From contig NZ_JOEQ01000005.1 in assembly GCF_000721075.1 (NCBI RefSeq), forward strand, positions 1 through 64,000: a stretch of DNA of 64,000 bases. Reading direction: 5' to 3'. The notes beneath the pieces were generated by a model. The model was given only the letters and a program-made list of their open reading frames with translations. It did no database searches and had not been told where the DNA came from. Position 1 is the stretch's first letter. Each line of letters opens with the position of its first letter. Below, piece by piece: positions 51,129-59,011 of this stretch. The translations under genes were made by a program, and so were the position numbers. This DNA is from Streptosporangium amethystogenes. GTDB lineage: Bacteria; Actinomycetota; Actinomycetes; Streptosporangiales; Streptosporangiaceae.

Positions 51129-52664
51129 CTAGCGGCCCTGCAGCGCCTTGACGTTGTCACCGAAGGTCCAGCCCTTCGAGCCGTCCCAGTTGATGGACCA
51201 GGTCATCAGCCCCTTGAGATTGCCGCTGAAGCTGTTCCAGCTCTGGGAGACCAGTGAGGGCGACATGTATCCGCCGCCGGCGCCAGGCTGGGCGGGCAGG
51301 CCGGGGACCTGCTTGTCGTAGGGGATCCTGATCGTGGTGCCCTGGATGACCAGCCCGTCGTTCAGGCAGGTGGTCTGGGCGACGAAGCCTTGCACCGTGC
51401 CGGCGGAGTAGGAGTCGCCGGCGCAGCCGTACATGCTGCCGTTGTAGTACTGCATGTTCAGCCACCACAGGCGGCCGTTGTCCGCGTACTTCTTGATGAT
51501 CGGCAGGTAGGCGCCCCAGATCGAGCCGTAGGTCACGCTGCCGCCGGTGACGTAGGCCGTCTCGGGTGCCATGGTCAGGCCGAAGTCGGGCGGCATCTGG
51601 GCGAGCACGCCGTCGATGATGCGGATGAGGTTGGCCTGGGAGGCGGAGAGCTGGTTGATGTTGCCGCTGCCGGTGAGGCCGGTCTCGATGTCGATGTCGA
51701 CGCCGTCGAAGTTGTACTTCTTCAGGATCGGCACGACGGTGGCGACGAAACGGTCGGCGACGGTGCTGGAGCTGAGATCGATGCCCGCGGTCGCACCGCC
51801 GATGGACATCAGTATCGTCGCGCCTGCCGCCTTGGCCTGGCACATCTCGGCCGGGGTGGCGACCTTGACGGTGGCGTCCATGCCGTCCTCCCACAGCACG
51901 GTGCCATCGGAGCGGATGACCGGGAACGCCGCGTTGATCACGTTGTAGCCGTGCTGGCGAATGCGGGGGTCGGTGATCGGCGTCCAGCCGAAGGGCGGGT
52001 GCACGCCGTTGACCGCGCCGTCCCAGTTCTCCCAGTAACCTTGCAGGACCTTCCCCGCGGGCTTCGACTTCACCGGGCACGTCGTGTCACCCGTCGGCGT
52101 CGGGGTGGGAGAGGCCGTGGGCGTGGGGCTGACCGTCGGCGTGGGGCTGGCCGTGGGCGAGGTCGTGGGAGTGGGCGTGGCTCCGGGACCGTCGAAGCTG
52201 ACGTCGTCGGCATAGTACGTGCCCTGGCCGTACCAGCCGTGCAGGTAGACCACGGCGGTGGTCTGGTTGGCCGCGGTGGTGAAGGGGACCGTGAGCCGGC
52301 TGTACGCCGAGGGCGAGGAGGTCCAGGTGGAGCCGCCGCCGTTCACGCCGAGGTACACGTAGCCGCCACGGACCCAGGCGGTCAGCGTGTAGGCGGTGTT
52401 CGGCTGGACTGACACGGACTGGCTGCACCGGGCGGTATTGGAGGAGTCGGCGGCGCCGGCGAGCGCCTTCGTGCCGGAGCGGACGGGGGAGGCGACCACG
52501 GATCCCAGGCCGCCGGTGCAGGACCAGGGTGACAGGGCGCCGGTTTCGAAGCCCGGGTTCGCGAGCAGGTTGGCCGCGCGGGCCGAGGTCTGGATGACCA
52601 GGACCCCCAGGGCCGCGAGCAGTAATGAGACGACCAGCACGAGCGGGCGCGGTATTCGCGTCAT
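51129..52664 (-). CDS. Secreted GH18 chitinase with carbohydrate-binding module
   Basis: 511 aa. The signal peptide MTRIPRPLVLVVSLLLAALG ends at SARA. An N-terminal beta-sandwich CBM (NLLANPGFETGALSPWSCTG, about 32-165) precedes a Pro/Thr/Ser linker of TPTxSPTPT repeats (about 168-200). The GH18 barrel (about 210-511) starts VLQGYWENWDG and has ILMSIGGATAG and the catalytic FDGVDIDIETG (DxxDxDxE, Glu about 333), then LTMAPETAYV and YYNGS. It hydrolyses chitin outside the cell. An AT-rich imperfect dyad lies about 95 nt upstream. Confidence 0.9.
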   Translation of the reverse strand: MTRIPRPLVLVVSLLLAALGVLVIQTSARAANLLANPGFETGALSPWSCTGGLGSVVASPVRSGTKALAGAADSSNTARCSQSVSVQPNTAYTLTAWVRGGYVYLGVNGGGSTWTSSPSAYSRLTVPFTTAANQTTAVVYLHGWYGQGTYYADDVSFDGPGATPTPTTSPTASPTPTVSPTPTASPTPTPTGDTTCPVKSKPAGKVLQGYWENWDGAVNGVHPPFGWTPITDPRIRQHGYNVINAAFPVIRSDGTVLWEDGMDATVKVATPAEMCQAKAAGATILMSIGGATAGIDLSSSTVADRFVATVVPILKKYNFDGVDIDIETGLTGSGNINQLSASQANLIRIIDGVLAQMPPDFGLTMAPETAYVTGGSVTYGSIWGAYLPIIKKYADNGRLWWLNMQYYNGSMYGCAGDSYSAGTVQGFVAQTTCLNDGLVIQGTTIRIPYDKQVPGLPAQPGAGGGYMSPSLVSQSWNSFSGNLKGLMTWSINWDGSKGWTFGDNVKALQGR

Positions 52665-52757
52665 GTGGATAACCCTTCTCCAGCCCGGAGACCGGGCTCT
52701 GGCGGGCGCGGCGCAGGACTGGCGGCCGCGATGATGGGGGGTGCGCGGTCCCTCATT

Positions 52758-52780
52758 ATTGTAAAGAAACTTACCAATTG
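52758..52780 (-). promoter_or_regulatory. Candidate catabolite operator upstream of chitinase
   Basis: TTGTAAAGAAACTTACCAA contains GTAA...TTAC arms and stands out as AT-rich in this GC-rich region. Its shape resembles the GTTAGGAAA-type dyads seen upstream of secreted actinomycete glycoside hydrolases. The match is imperfect. Confidence 0.35.
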
Positions 52781-52794
52781 TCTACGGTGGCTCA

Positions 52795-52995
52795 GGTGCG
52801 GACGTCTCGGCACGCCGGCCACGGCCCTGGACGGCCGGGGCCGACTCCTCGACGTTGGCTGCGGGCCGGGCGCCGTGACGCTCGCTATGGCGCGGTTCCT
52901 CACCGAGGCGGCCGGGCACCGGCCCCGATGAAGACATGCTCGCCGAGGCTGAGCGGCAGGCCGGATGGCCCTGGGTTGCGGTGAATGCCATGTAA
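52795..52995 (+). pseudogene. SAM-dependent methyltransferase fragment
   Basis: GRLLDVGCGPGAVTLAMARF is motif I of class I methyltransferases. About 35 nt later, in another frame, DEDMLAEAERQAGWPWVAV continues with the expected DxxxxML...A pattern, then a TAA at 52993. Start, core and C-terminal domains are absent. The stop lies inside the left arm of the next operator. Confidence 0.55.
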
Positions 52996-53020
52996 CCAGT
53001 ATTAATGGTTACATGGCATT
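52984..53020. promoter_or_regulatory. 15-bp inverted repeat spanning the VOC start codon
   Basis: AATGCCATGTAACCA and TGGTTACATGGCATT are perfect complements with a GTATTAA spacer. The right arm contains the ATG of the VOC gene (53013-53015). It can act as an operator, or in mRNA as a hairpin that hides the start codon. Confidence 0.65.
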
Positions 53021-53465
53021 GAGTTGGAAACTGGTCATCGACAGTACGAACGCACCCGCGCTCGCGGACTTCTGGGCCGCTGCACTGGGCTACGAAGTGG
53101 AAGATCCCAGCGTGCTCATCGAGCAACTGCTGGCCGCCGGCCATATCGGCGAGGAAGCGGTCACCGAGCATCACGGCCGTAAGGTCTTCCGTGGCTACGC
53201 CGCGATCCGCCACCCCGAGGACCCGTTCGACAAGACCAGCGGCGTCGGCCGCGGGCGACGTCTGCTCTTCCAGGACGTACCCGAGAGTAAATCCGGCAAG
53301 AACCGTCTGCACATTGACGTACACAGCGAGCCCGGTGGTCTTGACGCGCTGGCGGCACGGCTGGAGGGCCTGGGCGCCACCCGCGTCCGCGAAGTGAACA
53401 AGGGGCCCGCCGGACACTGGTGGATCATGCTGGACCCGGAAGGCAACGAGTTCTGCGCCGCATAG
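53013..53465 (+). CDS. VOC-family glyoxalase-like protein
   Basis: 150 aa. MALSWKLVIDSTNAPALADF and WAAALGYEVED form the first module, KNRLHIDVHSEPGGLDALAA the central metal-binding strand (LHIDVH), and WWIMLDPEGNEFCAA the C-terminal M-x-DPEGN-E-F-C signature of Glyoxalase_6-like proteins. No ribosome site is visible before the ATG, which lies inside the inverted repeat; initiation on a leaderless or structured mRNA is likely. Substrate unknown. Confidence 0.8.
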   Translation: MALSWKLVIDSTNAPALADFWAAALGYEVEDPSVLIEQLLAAGHIGEEAVTEHHGRKVFRGYAAIRHPEDPFDKTSGVGRGRRLLFQDVPESKSGKNRLHIDVHSEPGGLDALAARLEGLGATRVREVNKGPAGHWWIMLDPEGNEFCAA

Positions 53466-53560
53466 GCCCTTTCACGCGGTCCGGGATTGCCCGAACTCCG
53501 GTCGCGGTGTGGCCACGGCTCAGGAGCTGGCGGACTTCGACCTTGACTTCCTCCCCATGC

Positions 53561-54016
53561 CTCCTCGCCGGGGTCTGCGACGACCTGGACATCCAGTACG
53601 GTGACGGCGTGATCCTGGCCGGGCGGGCCGGGGCGTGGACGCTGATCCTTCAGGTGGCGGGTTTTGCCGTCGTGCTCGAAGAAAACCTCATGCGACTCTC
53701 CGCGGACGGCCGCCGGGCTTTGAGCGTGAGCTGGGACATCGGCGGCAATCATGAGATCGGCTACGCGGTGAACGGCGCGATGAAGGTGAGACTCACCTTC
53801 ACCTTCACCTTCCCCGAACTCCGCGCTGGGACGGACATCACCGCGTTGGATCCCTTCATGAGTGGGCTGAGATTCGAGCTGGACGAGAACGGCGAGTCGA
53901 TCGAGGCGAGCATCTCGTCGGCGTTCGTCCTGGCGGGCCGGGTGACCGGTGAGGAGATCCGCGCGGCCTGGCTGGACTCCCCGCATGAGTGCTTCGTGAT
54001 CCCGCACGCGCGTTGA
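53561..54016 (+). pseudogene. DUF6461-like protein lacking its start (copy 1)
   Basis: The frame reads VCDDLDIQYGDGVILAGRAG, WTLILQVAGFAVVLEENLMR, SVSWDIGGNHEIGYAVNGAM and DITALDPFMSGLRFELDENG, ending RAAWLDSPHECFVIPHAR. The pattern (self-contained W-T-L strand, S-V-x-W...H-x-I-x-Y, D-P-F-M) resembles DUF6461 proteins. No start codon or ribosome site is found; upstream it joins a promoter-like block (53521-53550) also present before the aldo/keto reductase. Bases 53570-53868 are nearly identical to 60370-60665. A 6-nt TTCACC duplication distinguishes this copy. Confidence 0.55.
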
Positions 54017-54399
54017 CGGCTGTTCGTAGCGATCGAACCACCTGGCAAGGTCCGGACTGTAGCTCGTGGGAGAAGGTCGAATCGCACAGGCTGCGGCAGA
54101 CCGATCCGGTACGCCAAAGCCCTGAGCCGTTCAGGTTCGGGCGATCTTGGGGCAGGTTCAGGCTGTGACCTGCGCGTCGGTGTACAGCTCCGGGGTGCCC
54201 GGCGATGGCGATGGCGCTTGAACGGCGTGCGGATCGTGCCGCCGGCGGCTTGATCCCTTGAGTCCAAGATCGTTCCCGGGGCGACCGTTTGCGGGGAGGG
54301 TGGGGTTGGCGAGGCCTCGATCACCACGGGGGTCTGCTTGGTCCACAGCTTGGCCGGGCCGGCGTTGGCCTCAGTGCGGTTTGGCTGCTCCTCGCGAAA
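54017..54399. other. Gap before the MarR operator
   Basis: No gene recognised. A minus-strand piece (ANAGPAKLWTKQTPVVIEAS, about 54360-54300) looks coding but is unassigned. Confidence 0.3.
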
Positions 54400-54431
54400 A
54401 ACGTTAAAGTGATTAACGTTATGAACGTTAA
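54400..54431. promoter_or_regulatory. MarR operator centred on the start codon
   Basis: Three half-sites: AACGTTAA (54400), TTAACGTT (54413), AACGTTAA (54424). The first two form a dyad with a 5-nt spacer; the last two form a perfect dyad whose 3-nt spacer is the ATG of the marR gene (54421-54423). The AT-rich block is unlike the surrounding DNA. Confidence 0.75.
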
Positions 54432-54906
54432 CGAATCTGAGGCTGAAGCCGCGGATGGACCGCCCGAATCTCTGACCAGGTGGACCGGCTTCCTGCTGAA
54501 CTGGGTCGCGGCCCACGCTCGCGAGGCTTATGAGCAGGTCGCGGCGCAGGTGGGGCTGAAACCACAGCACCTGGGCGTGCTCACCCAGATTCAGCACGGC
54601 CCGATGATCCAGGCTCGGCTGAGCGACCGGCTGAGGGTGTTCAAGCCCGTCATGGTCACCCTGGTGAACGAGCTGGAGGCAATGGATCTGGCGGAGCGTC
54701 GGCCGCACATCAGCGACCGCCGCGCGATGGAGGTGCACATCCTTCCTGCCGGCCTGGACAAGGTCCGGGAAGTCGAGCGGCTCAGCGAGCAGGCCTCGGC
54801 GGAGTTCTTCGGCCCGCTCACCTCTGAGGAGCAGCAGACCCTGCACTGCCTGCTCACCAAGCTCGCCAAGGACGGCCCTACCGGCGCCTGGCAGTCCCTG
54901 CGCTGA
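54421..54906 (+). CDS. MarR-family transcriptional regulator
   Basis: 161 aa. Winged-helix with the MarR layout: LTRWTGFLLNWVAAHAREAY, LKPQHLGVLTQIQHGPMIQA, RLSDRLRVFKPVMVTLVNEL, EAMDLAERRPHISDRRAMEV, then the C-terminal dimerisation helices. ATG start inside the operator fixes the reading frame and argues for tight autoregulation. A type B carboxylesterase gene follows 70 nt downstream on the same strand and is the likely partner. Confidence 0.85.
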   Translation: MNVNESEAEAADGPPESLTRWTGFLLNWVAAHAREAYEQVAAQVGLKPQHLGVLTQIQHGPMIQARLSDRLRVFKPVMVTLVNELEAMDLAERRPHISDRRAMEVHILPAGLDKVREVERLSEQASAEFFGPLTSEEQQTLHCLLTKLAKDGPTGAWQSLR

Positions 54907-54976
54907 CGGAAAACGCCTCGATGCCGACCATGCCCCAGAACCGATCGATGCCTGGGGCCTTGCTCAGGAGGAACAC

Positions 54977-56416
54977 ATGCACGACACGGTGCAGACCCAG
55001 CAAGGTCTGGTCCGCGGCCGTACCCGCGAGGGCGTCGTCTCGTTCAAGGGCATCCCGTACGCCGCCGCACCCGATGGCGCGCGGCGTTTCCTGCCGCCGC
55101 GACCGGCCGCGTCCTGGAACGGAGTACGGGAGGCCGACGCTTTCGGCGGCGCGCCACCGCAACGACCGCCGGCGCCGGGGGCTCCGGCGGTGTGGCAGCC
55201 CGGCGACGGCCTGGACTGCCTGACGGTGAACGTCTGGACCCCGGCCCCCGGGGACACGCGCCTGCCGGTGATGGTGTGGATCTACGGTGGCCAGTGGACT
55301 CACGGCGCCGCGGCGATGCCGCACTACGACGGCTCGGTCCTGGCCGGATCCGGAGTGGTCGTCGTGACCTTCGACTACCGCACCGGATTCGAGGGCTTCG
55401 GTCACCTGCCCGGCGTACCCGACAACCGCGGCCTGCTGGACCAGCTCGCCGCGCTCGCCTGGGTCCAGGACAACATCGCCGCTTTCGGCGGCGACCCCGG
55501 CAACGTCACCGTCTTCGGCCAGTCCGCCGGCGGCGCGTCCGCCGCCCTGCTCGCCGCAGCGCCGGCCGCCGCCGGCCTGTTCCGGCGGTGCATCGTGCAG
55601 AGCCTTCCCGCGGGCCACCTCGGCGCCCCCGAAGCCCAGCGGGTCACCGAACGGCTCGCGGCAGCCGTCGGCACCGCCCCTACCCGAGACGCTCTGGCCG
55701 CGCTGCCCGCCCAAACCCTCCTGGAAGTGCCGGACGCCCAGCTGACCGGCGGGCGCCCCGGCGGCGCGTTCGCTCCCGTCATCGACGGTGACCTGGTCAC
55801 CGCACCTCCCTGGCAGGCTCTCGCCGACGGGCGTGCCCGCCACATCGACCTGCTCTGCGGCTTCACCCACGACGAATACCGCGGGTTCCCGTCCCCGGCC
55901 GACCCGGCGCGGATCGACCTGGCGGCCGTCGCGACCAGCTTCGGCCTCGCCCCCGACGCCGCCCCGGCCTATCGGGCCGCCTACCCCGACAGCACCATCA
56001 CCGAACTGTTCACCACGCTGATGTCCGACGCCCTGGTGCGCATGCCGACCACCTTCACCGCCGAAGCACACGCCAGGACGGGCGGCCGCACCTGGCTGTA
56101 CGACTTCGCCTGGCAAGGACCGATCGGCGCCGCCCACGGCATCGACCTTCCGTTCGTCTTCGGCCTGCCGCACACCCGCTACGCCGCCCGCTTCCTCGGC
56201 ACCCCGCCCCCCGCCGGCTTCGCCGCCCTGTCCCATCGGATCCGCACCGCATGGACCGCTTTCGCCGCTACCGGCGATCCCGGCTGGCCGCCCTTCGACA
56301 CCCGGCTCGGCTCCACCCGCATCTGGGACATCACCCCCACCGACACCGCTTATCCCGTACCGGACTCCCACCGCATCTGGGGGCGGACACAGCCATCTCC
56401 CGCAGCGCCAAGATGA
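54977..56416 (+). CDS. Type B carboxylesterase
   Basis: 479 aa. QTQQGLVRGRTREGVVSFKG and IPYAAAP open the family. The oxyanion loop is WIYGGQWTHG, the nucleophile VTVFGQSAGGASAALL (Ser about 180), and the late GAAHGIDLPFVFGLPH gives the catalytic His region. DCLTVNVWTP carries the conserved Cys/Leu-N-V. No signal peptide, so intracellular. Start ATG behind AGGAGG, 70 nt after marR. It probably hydrolyses a xenobiotic or antibiotic ester; identity unknown. Confidence 0.85.
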   Translation: MHDTVQTQQGLVRGRTREGVVSFKGIPYAAAPDGARRFLPPRPAASWNGVREADAFGGAPPQRPPAPGAPAVWQPGDGLDCLTVNVWTPAPGDTRLPVMVWIYGGQWTHGAAAMPHYDGSVLAGSGVVVVTFDYRTGFEGFGHLPGVPDNRGLLDQLAALAWVQDNIAAFGGDPGNVTVFGQSAGGASAALLAAAPAAAGLFRRCIVQSLPAGHLGAPEAQRVTERLAAAVGTAPTRDALAALPAQTLLEVPDAQLTGGRPGGAFAPVIDGDLVTAPPWQALADGRARHIDLLCGFTHDEYRGFPSPADPARIDLAAVATSFGLAPDAAPAYRAAYPDSTITELFTTLMSDALVRMPTTFTAEAHARTGGRTWLYDFAWQGPIGAAHGIDLPFVFGLPHTRYAARFLGTPPPAGFAALSHRIRTAWTAFAATGDPGWPPFDTRLGSTRIWDITPTDTAYPVPDSHRIWGRTQPSPAAPR

Positions 56417-56454
56417 GCGGGAGCATGGGATCAGCGAAGCCCTGTCCCGTCGAT

Positions 56455-56500
56455 GGAGCTGGCAGACTTCGACCTTGACCTTCTCCTCACACCTGGAGGC
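56455..56500 (+). promoter_or_regulatory. Promoter-like block upstream of aldo/keto reductase
   Basis: GAGCTGGCAGACTTCGACC followed by TTGACCTTCTCC and a CTCC-N8-GGAG dyad. The first 30 nt recur with three changes at 53521-53550, before the DUF6461-like remnant. Stretched dyads of this sort are typical MerR-regulated promoters, but no good -10 is seen. Confidence 0.35.
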
Positions 56501-56527
56501 GGGGGTCTCCACGCTCAAGGAGATTCG

Positions 56528-57439
56528 ATGACCGCAAAGACGATCACCGCCGCGGCCGCGGGCAGCTTCAAGCTCGGCGACCTGCCGGTCAACCGGATCG
56601 GGTTCGGCGCGATGCGTCTGGCGCAGCGCGGCACGGTGTTCGGGAACAGCGTCCCGAGCGATCGCGGCCAGGCGATCAGCGTGCTGCGCCGCGCGGTCGA
56701 GCTCGGGGTGAACCACATCGACACCGCGGCCTTCTACTTCTCCGCGCTGCGCTCGGCGAACGAGCTGATCAACCGCGCGCTGGCGCCGTACTCCGATGAT
56801 CTGGTCATCGTCACCAAGGTCGGGCCGGGCCGGGATCCGTCGGGTGAGTGGCTGTGGGCCAGGCCGGAGCAGCTGCGCGGCCAGGTCGAGGAGAACCTGC
56901 GCCAGCTCGGCCGGGACCACCTCGACGTGGTGAACCTGCGCATTTCGCGGAGCCTGGCGCCCAGCTCGATCGCCGAGCACTTCGGTGCGCTGGCCGAGCT
57001 GCGCGACGCCGGGCTGATCCGGCACCTGGGCGTCTCCAATGTCACGCCCGCACATCTCGCCGAGGCCCAGGCCGTCGCGCCGGTGGTCTGTGTGCAGAAC
57101 GCTTACGGCATCGGCGCGCGGCCCGAGGACCACGAGTTCCTGCGTACCTGCGGGGAACAGGGGATCGCGTTCGTACCGTTCTTCGCGATCGCCGGTGCCG
57201 GGCGCGAGGCGGGTGCCGGCGTCACCGACAGCGAGGAGGTGTTCGCCATCGCCCGCGCGCACGGCGTGACGGCCGCGCAGGTCCGGCTGGCCTGGACGTT
57301 GCAGCGCGGACCACACGTGCTGGCCATCCCCGGCACCGGCGACCCCGACCACCTGACCGACAACGTGGCCGCCGGCGCCCTGCGACTCTCAGCGGACGAG
57401 ATGACCCGTCTCGACTCCCTCCAGCAGAGTGGGGAGTGA
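56528..57439 (+). CDS. Aldo/keto reductase
   Basis: 303 aa (beta/alpha)8 NADPH oxidoreductase. VNRIGFGAMRLAQRGTVFGN opens the barrel. The catalytic Asp/Tyr are in HIDTAAFYFSALRSANELI (about 62-80) and Lys in DLVIVTKVGPG (about 94). LGVSNVTPAHLAEAQAVAPV and the cofactor region AIPGTGDPDHLTDNVAAGAL complete the family pattern. ATG behind AAGGAG; the frame upstream to 56453 reads through the promoter block and is not used. Downstream lies transposon debris. Confidence 0.85.
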   Translation: MTAKTITAAAAGSFKLGDLPVNRIGFGAMRLAQRGTVFGNSVPSDRGQAISVLRRAVELGVNHIDTAAFYFSALRSANELINRALAPYSDDLVIVTKVGPGRDPSGEWLWARPEQLRGQVEENLRQLGRDHLDVVNLRISRSLAPSSIAEHFGALAELRDAGLIRHLGVSNVTPAHLAEAQAVAPVVCVQNAYGIGARPEDHEFLRTCGEQGIAFVPFFAIAGAGREAGAGVTDSEEVFAIARAHGVTAAQVRLAWTLQRGPHVLAIPGTGDPDHLTDNVAAGALRLSADEMTRLDSLQQSGE

Positions 57440-57474
57440 GCAGAAGGACCGGGGGCACCAGAGCTTCTAAAGGC

Positions 57475-57719
57475 CGGGCGGAGGTTTCATCTGGGTGGAG
57501 GGCGGCAACAGCCGGCGCAACCCCGACCGGGATCTGCCCGCCGACTTTGAGGACAATCGAGATGTGCACTACGAGGCGCTCTCCAAGCCCCGCGATCCGG
57601 CCGATTTCCTCGCCGACCTCAAAAACGGCACGTCACGGCGCTGGACCGGCTGAACAAGGGGGTGAAGAAGAACACCGCCAGCGGCGCGAAGATCATTAAG
57701 TGGGTGTTTGAACGGTGAT
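57475..57719 (+). mobile_element. Tn3-family transposase fragment
   Basis: FIWVEGGNSRRNPDRDLPAD, FEDNRDVHYEALSKPRDPAD in one frame, then after a one-base shift HVTALDRLNKGVKKNTASGA ending at a TGA (57717-57719). This resembles the middle of actinobacterial Tn3-type TnpA proteins (DLP-DFE-NR-VHY-AL...DRLN-A). Neither start nor DDE residues are present. Confidence 0.55.
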
Positions 57720-57987
57720 TGAAAACCTCGGCGGCTCCACAGGCCGGCCATTGAGTGGTGCTGACATCCTTGCCTGATGCTCCTGCCTACGGCCTACACG
57801 CGGACCCGGCGGCTTGAACGCGTCCGGATCGAGGACTACTCCAACTCACACCGTTGGACCAGTGTTCCTGGAAGGATCGTCGGTGCGCTGTTTTTCTTAC
57901 CCCCAGCGGCCAGCACGATCTCGTCGGGTTCAAGGCGGACAGTCAGCCCACGCAAGAGCTGCTGAGTCGGTTCCGAGCCTTCTGAGG
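57720..57987. other. Debris between transposase fragments
   Basis: Nothing intact. A minus-strand scrap near 57900-57960 (LLRGLTVRLEPDEIVLAAGG) is vaguely ABC-transporter-like but too short to call. Confidence 0.3.
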
Positions 57988-58076
57988 GCGGCCATTGATT
58001 TTCTTGTTCGCGTCGTAGCCGCGGCTGTCGCGGCCGACGGTGTCAGCGCCCTTAACGCTTTGGGAGTCGGGCCCGA
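57988..58076 (-). mobile_element. IS5-family transposase fragment
   Basis: Minus-strand DSQSVKGADTVGRDSRGYDA then NKKINGR is the first catalytic Asp region of IS5-type transposases (ID-QSV...SRGYD-GKK-NGRKRH). Only about 28 codons survive. Confidence 0.65.
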
Positions 58077-58382
58077 GCGCTGAGGTTCAACAGTCAGATG
58101 ATCCGTTCTGAGTGATGTGTCGGTAAGGCTGCTGCCACCAGGTACACACGCGATTGCGTTAGCCCAGGTCGGCAGCCCCGCACAGAGGCATAACAGGATC
58201 TTTCCTCAATTCCTGCGCGTGTCCGATCATGTGCGACCCGGATTGATCCGGATTCGTGAGGTTACGGCGCCCGGGGGTTGGGAGTCCTGTGGGAGAGCAG
58301 GATGCAGCGTGGCGCGCGTACTCACACGCCCTCTCAGGGGCGTTGACAAGATCGATCGATCAACGATTGCCAACATTTCTTC
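58077..58382. other. Non-coding stretch before ArsR gene
   Basis: No gene, RNA or repeat recognised apart from the operator repeats that follow. Confidence 0.35.
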
Positions 58383-58410
58383 GCGAATGAGTGTTTGCGA
58401 ATGAGTGTTT
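58383..58410 (+). promoter_or_regulatory. Tandem 14-bp repeats (ArsR operator candidate)
   Basis: GCGAATGAGTGTTT occurs twice head-to-tail, followed by GCG of a third start. TTGCGA within the repeat and TAGCCT (58417-58422) could be -35 and -10, 15 nt apart. The repeats end 19 nt before the ArsR-like start codon. Confidence 0.6.
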
Positions 58411-58429
58411 GCGGTCTAGCCTTCGAGGC

Positions 58430-59011
58430 ATGACCGAACCCAGTGAGAGCGTGGTCGTCCTCGACGCCAAAGGCCTGCGGGCCCTGGCCCACCCGGTGCG
58501 GGTGCAGCTCGTGGACCTGCTGCGCAAACACGGCCCGTCCACCGCCACCCGCCTGGCCGAGCGCCTGGGGGTGAATTCGGGCACGGCCAGCTACCACCTG
58601 CGCAGGCTCGGCGCCGCCGGATTCGTGGAGGAGGACACCGAGCGCGGCAATGCTCGCGAGCGCTGGTGGCGCTCGGTGCACCACACCACACGCCTCACCG
58701 GGGACGAGCTGTCCGAGAGCGAGCCTGAGGCGGTGCTGACGTATATGCAGTCCATCGCCGCCATGCACAACCTGCGCACCCATCGGGCGCTAAACGAGAT
58801 GCAGACGATGCCCAGGGAATGGCGGAACGTGCTCGACCTCAGCTCGTTCGCGCTGCGCCTGACGCAGGAGGAGGGGCTGCGGCTGCACGAGGAGCTGAGC
58901 GAGGTGATCGCGCGCTACCGGCGGGATGTGCCCGGCGAGGCGGCGCCCGAGGGCGCCGTGCGGGTCTCGCTGATCACGCAGCTCCTGCCCGAGCTGCCGG
59001 AGGGCACGTGA
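58430..59011 (+). CDS. ArsR-like winged-helix regulator
   Basis: 193 aa. The ArsR-type domain is complete: LRALAHPVRVQLVDLLRKHG, PSTATRLAERLGVNSGTASY, HLRRLGAAGFVEEDTERGNA, RERWWRSVHH. The helical C-terminal half lacks metal-binding Cys, as in regulators of drug transporters. ATG at 58430 with GAGG upstream. Its stop overlaps the MFS transporter start (TGATG), so both form one operon. It likely represses the pump via the tandem repeats. Confidence 0.85.
   Translation: MTEPSESVVVLDAKGLRALAHPVRVQLVDLLRKHGPSTATRLAERLGVNSGTASYHLRRLGAAGFVEEDTERGNARERWWRSVHHTTRLTGDELSESEPEAVLTYMQSIAAMHNLRTHRALNEMQTMPREWRNVLDLSSFALRLTQEEGLRLHEELSEVIARYRRDVPGEAAPEGAVRVSLITQLLPELPEGT

Noticed and set aside
52090..52190. 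GTGGG-type tandem repeats resembling a minisatellite
   Set aside because: They encode the TPTxSPT linker of the chitinase and need no other explanation.
54878..57352. Minus-strand open frame of 824 codons opposite the carboxylesterase and aldo/keto reductase
   Set aside because: It spans two clear plus-strand genes and has no recognisable domain.
57900..57960. ABC-transporter-like scrap on the minus strand
   Set aside because: About 20 codons with a vague match (LRGLTVRLEPDEIVLA); too short to separate from chance.
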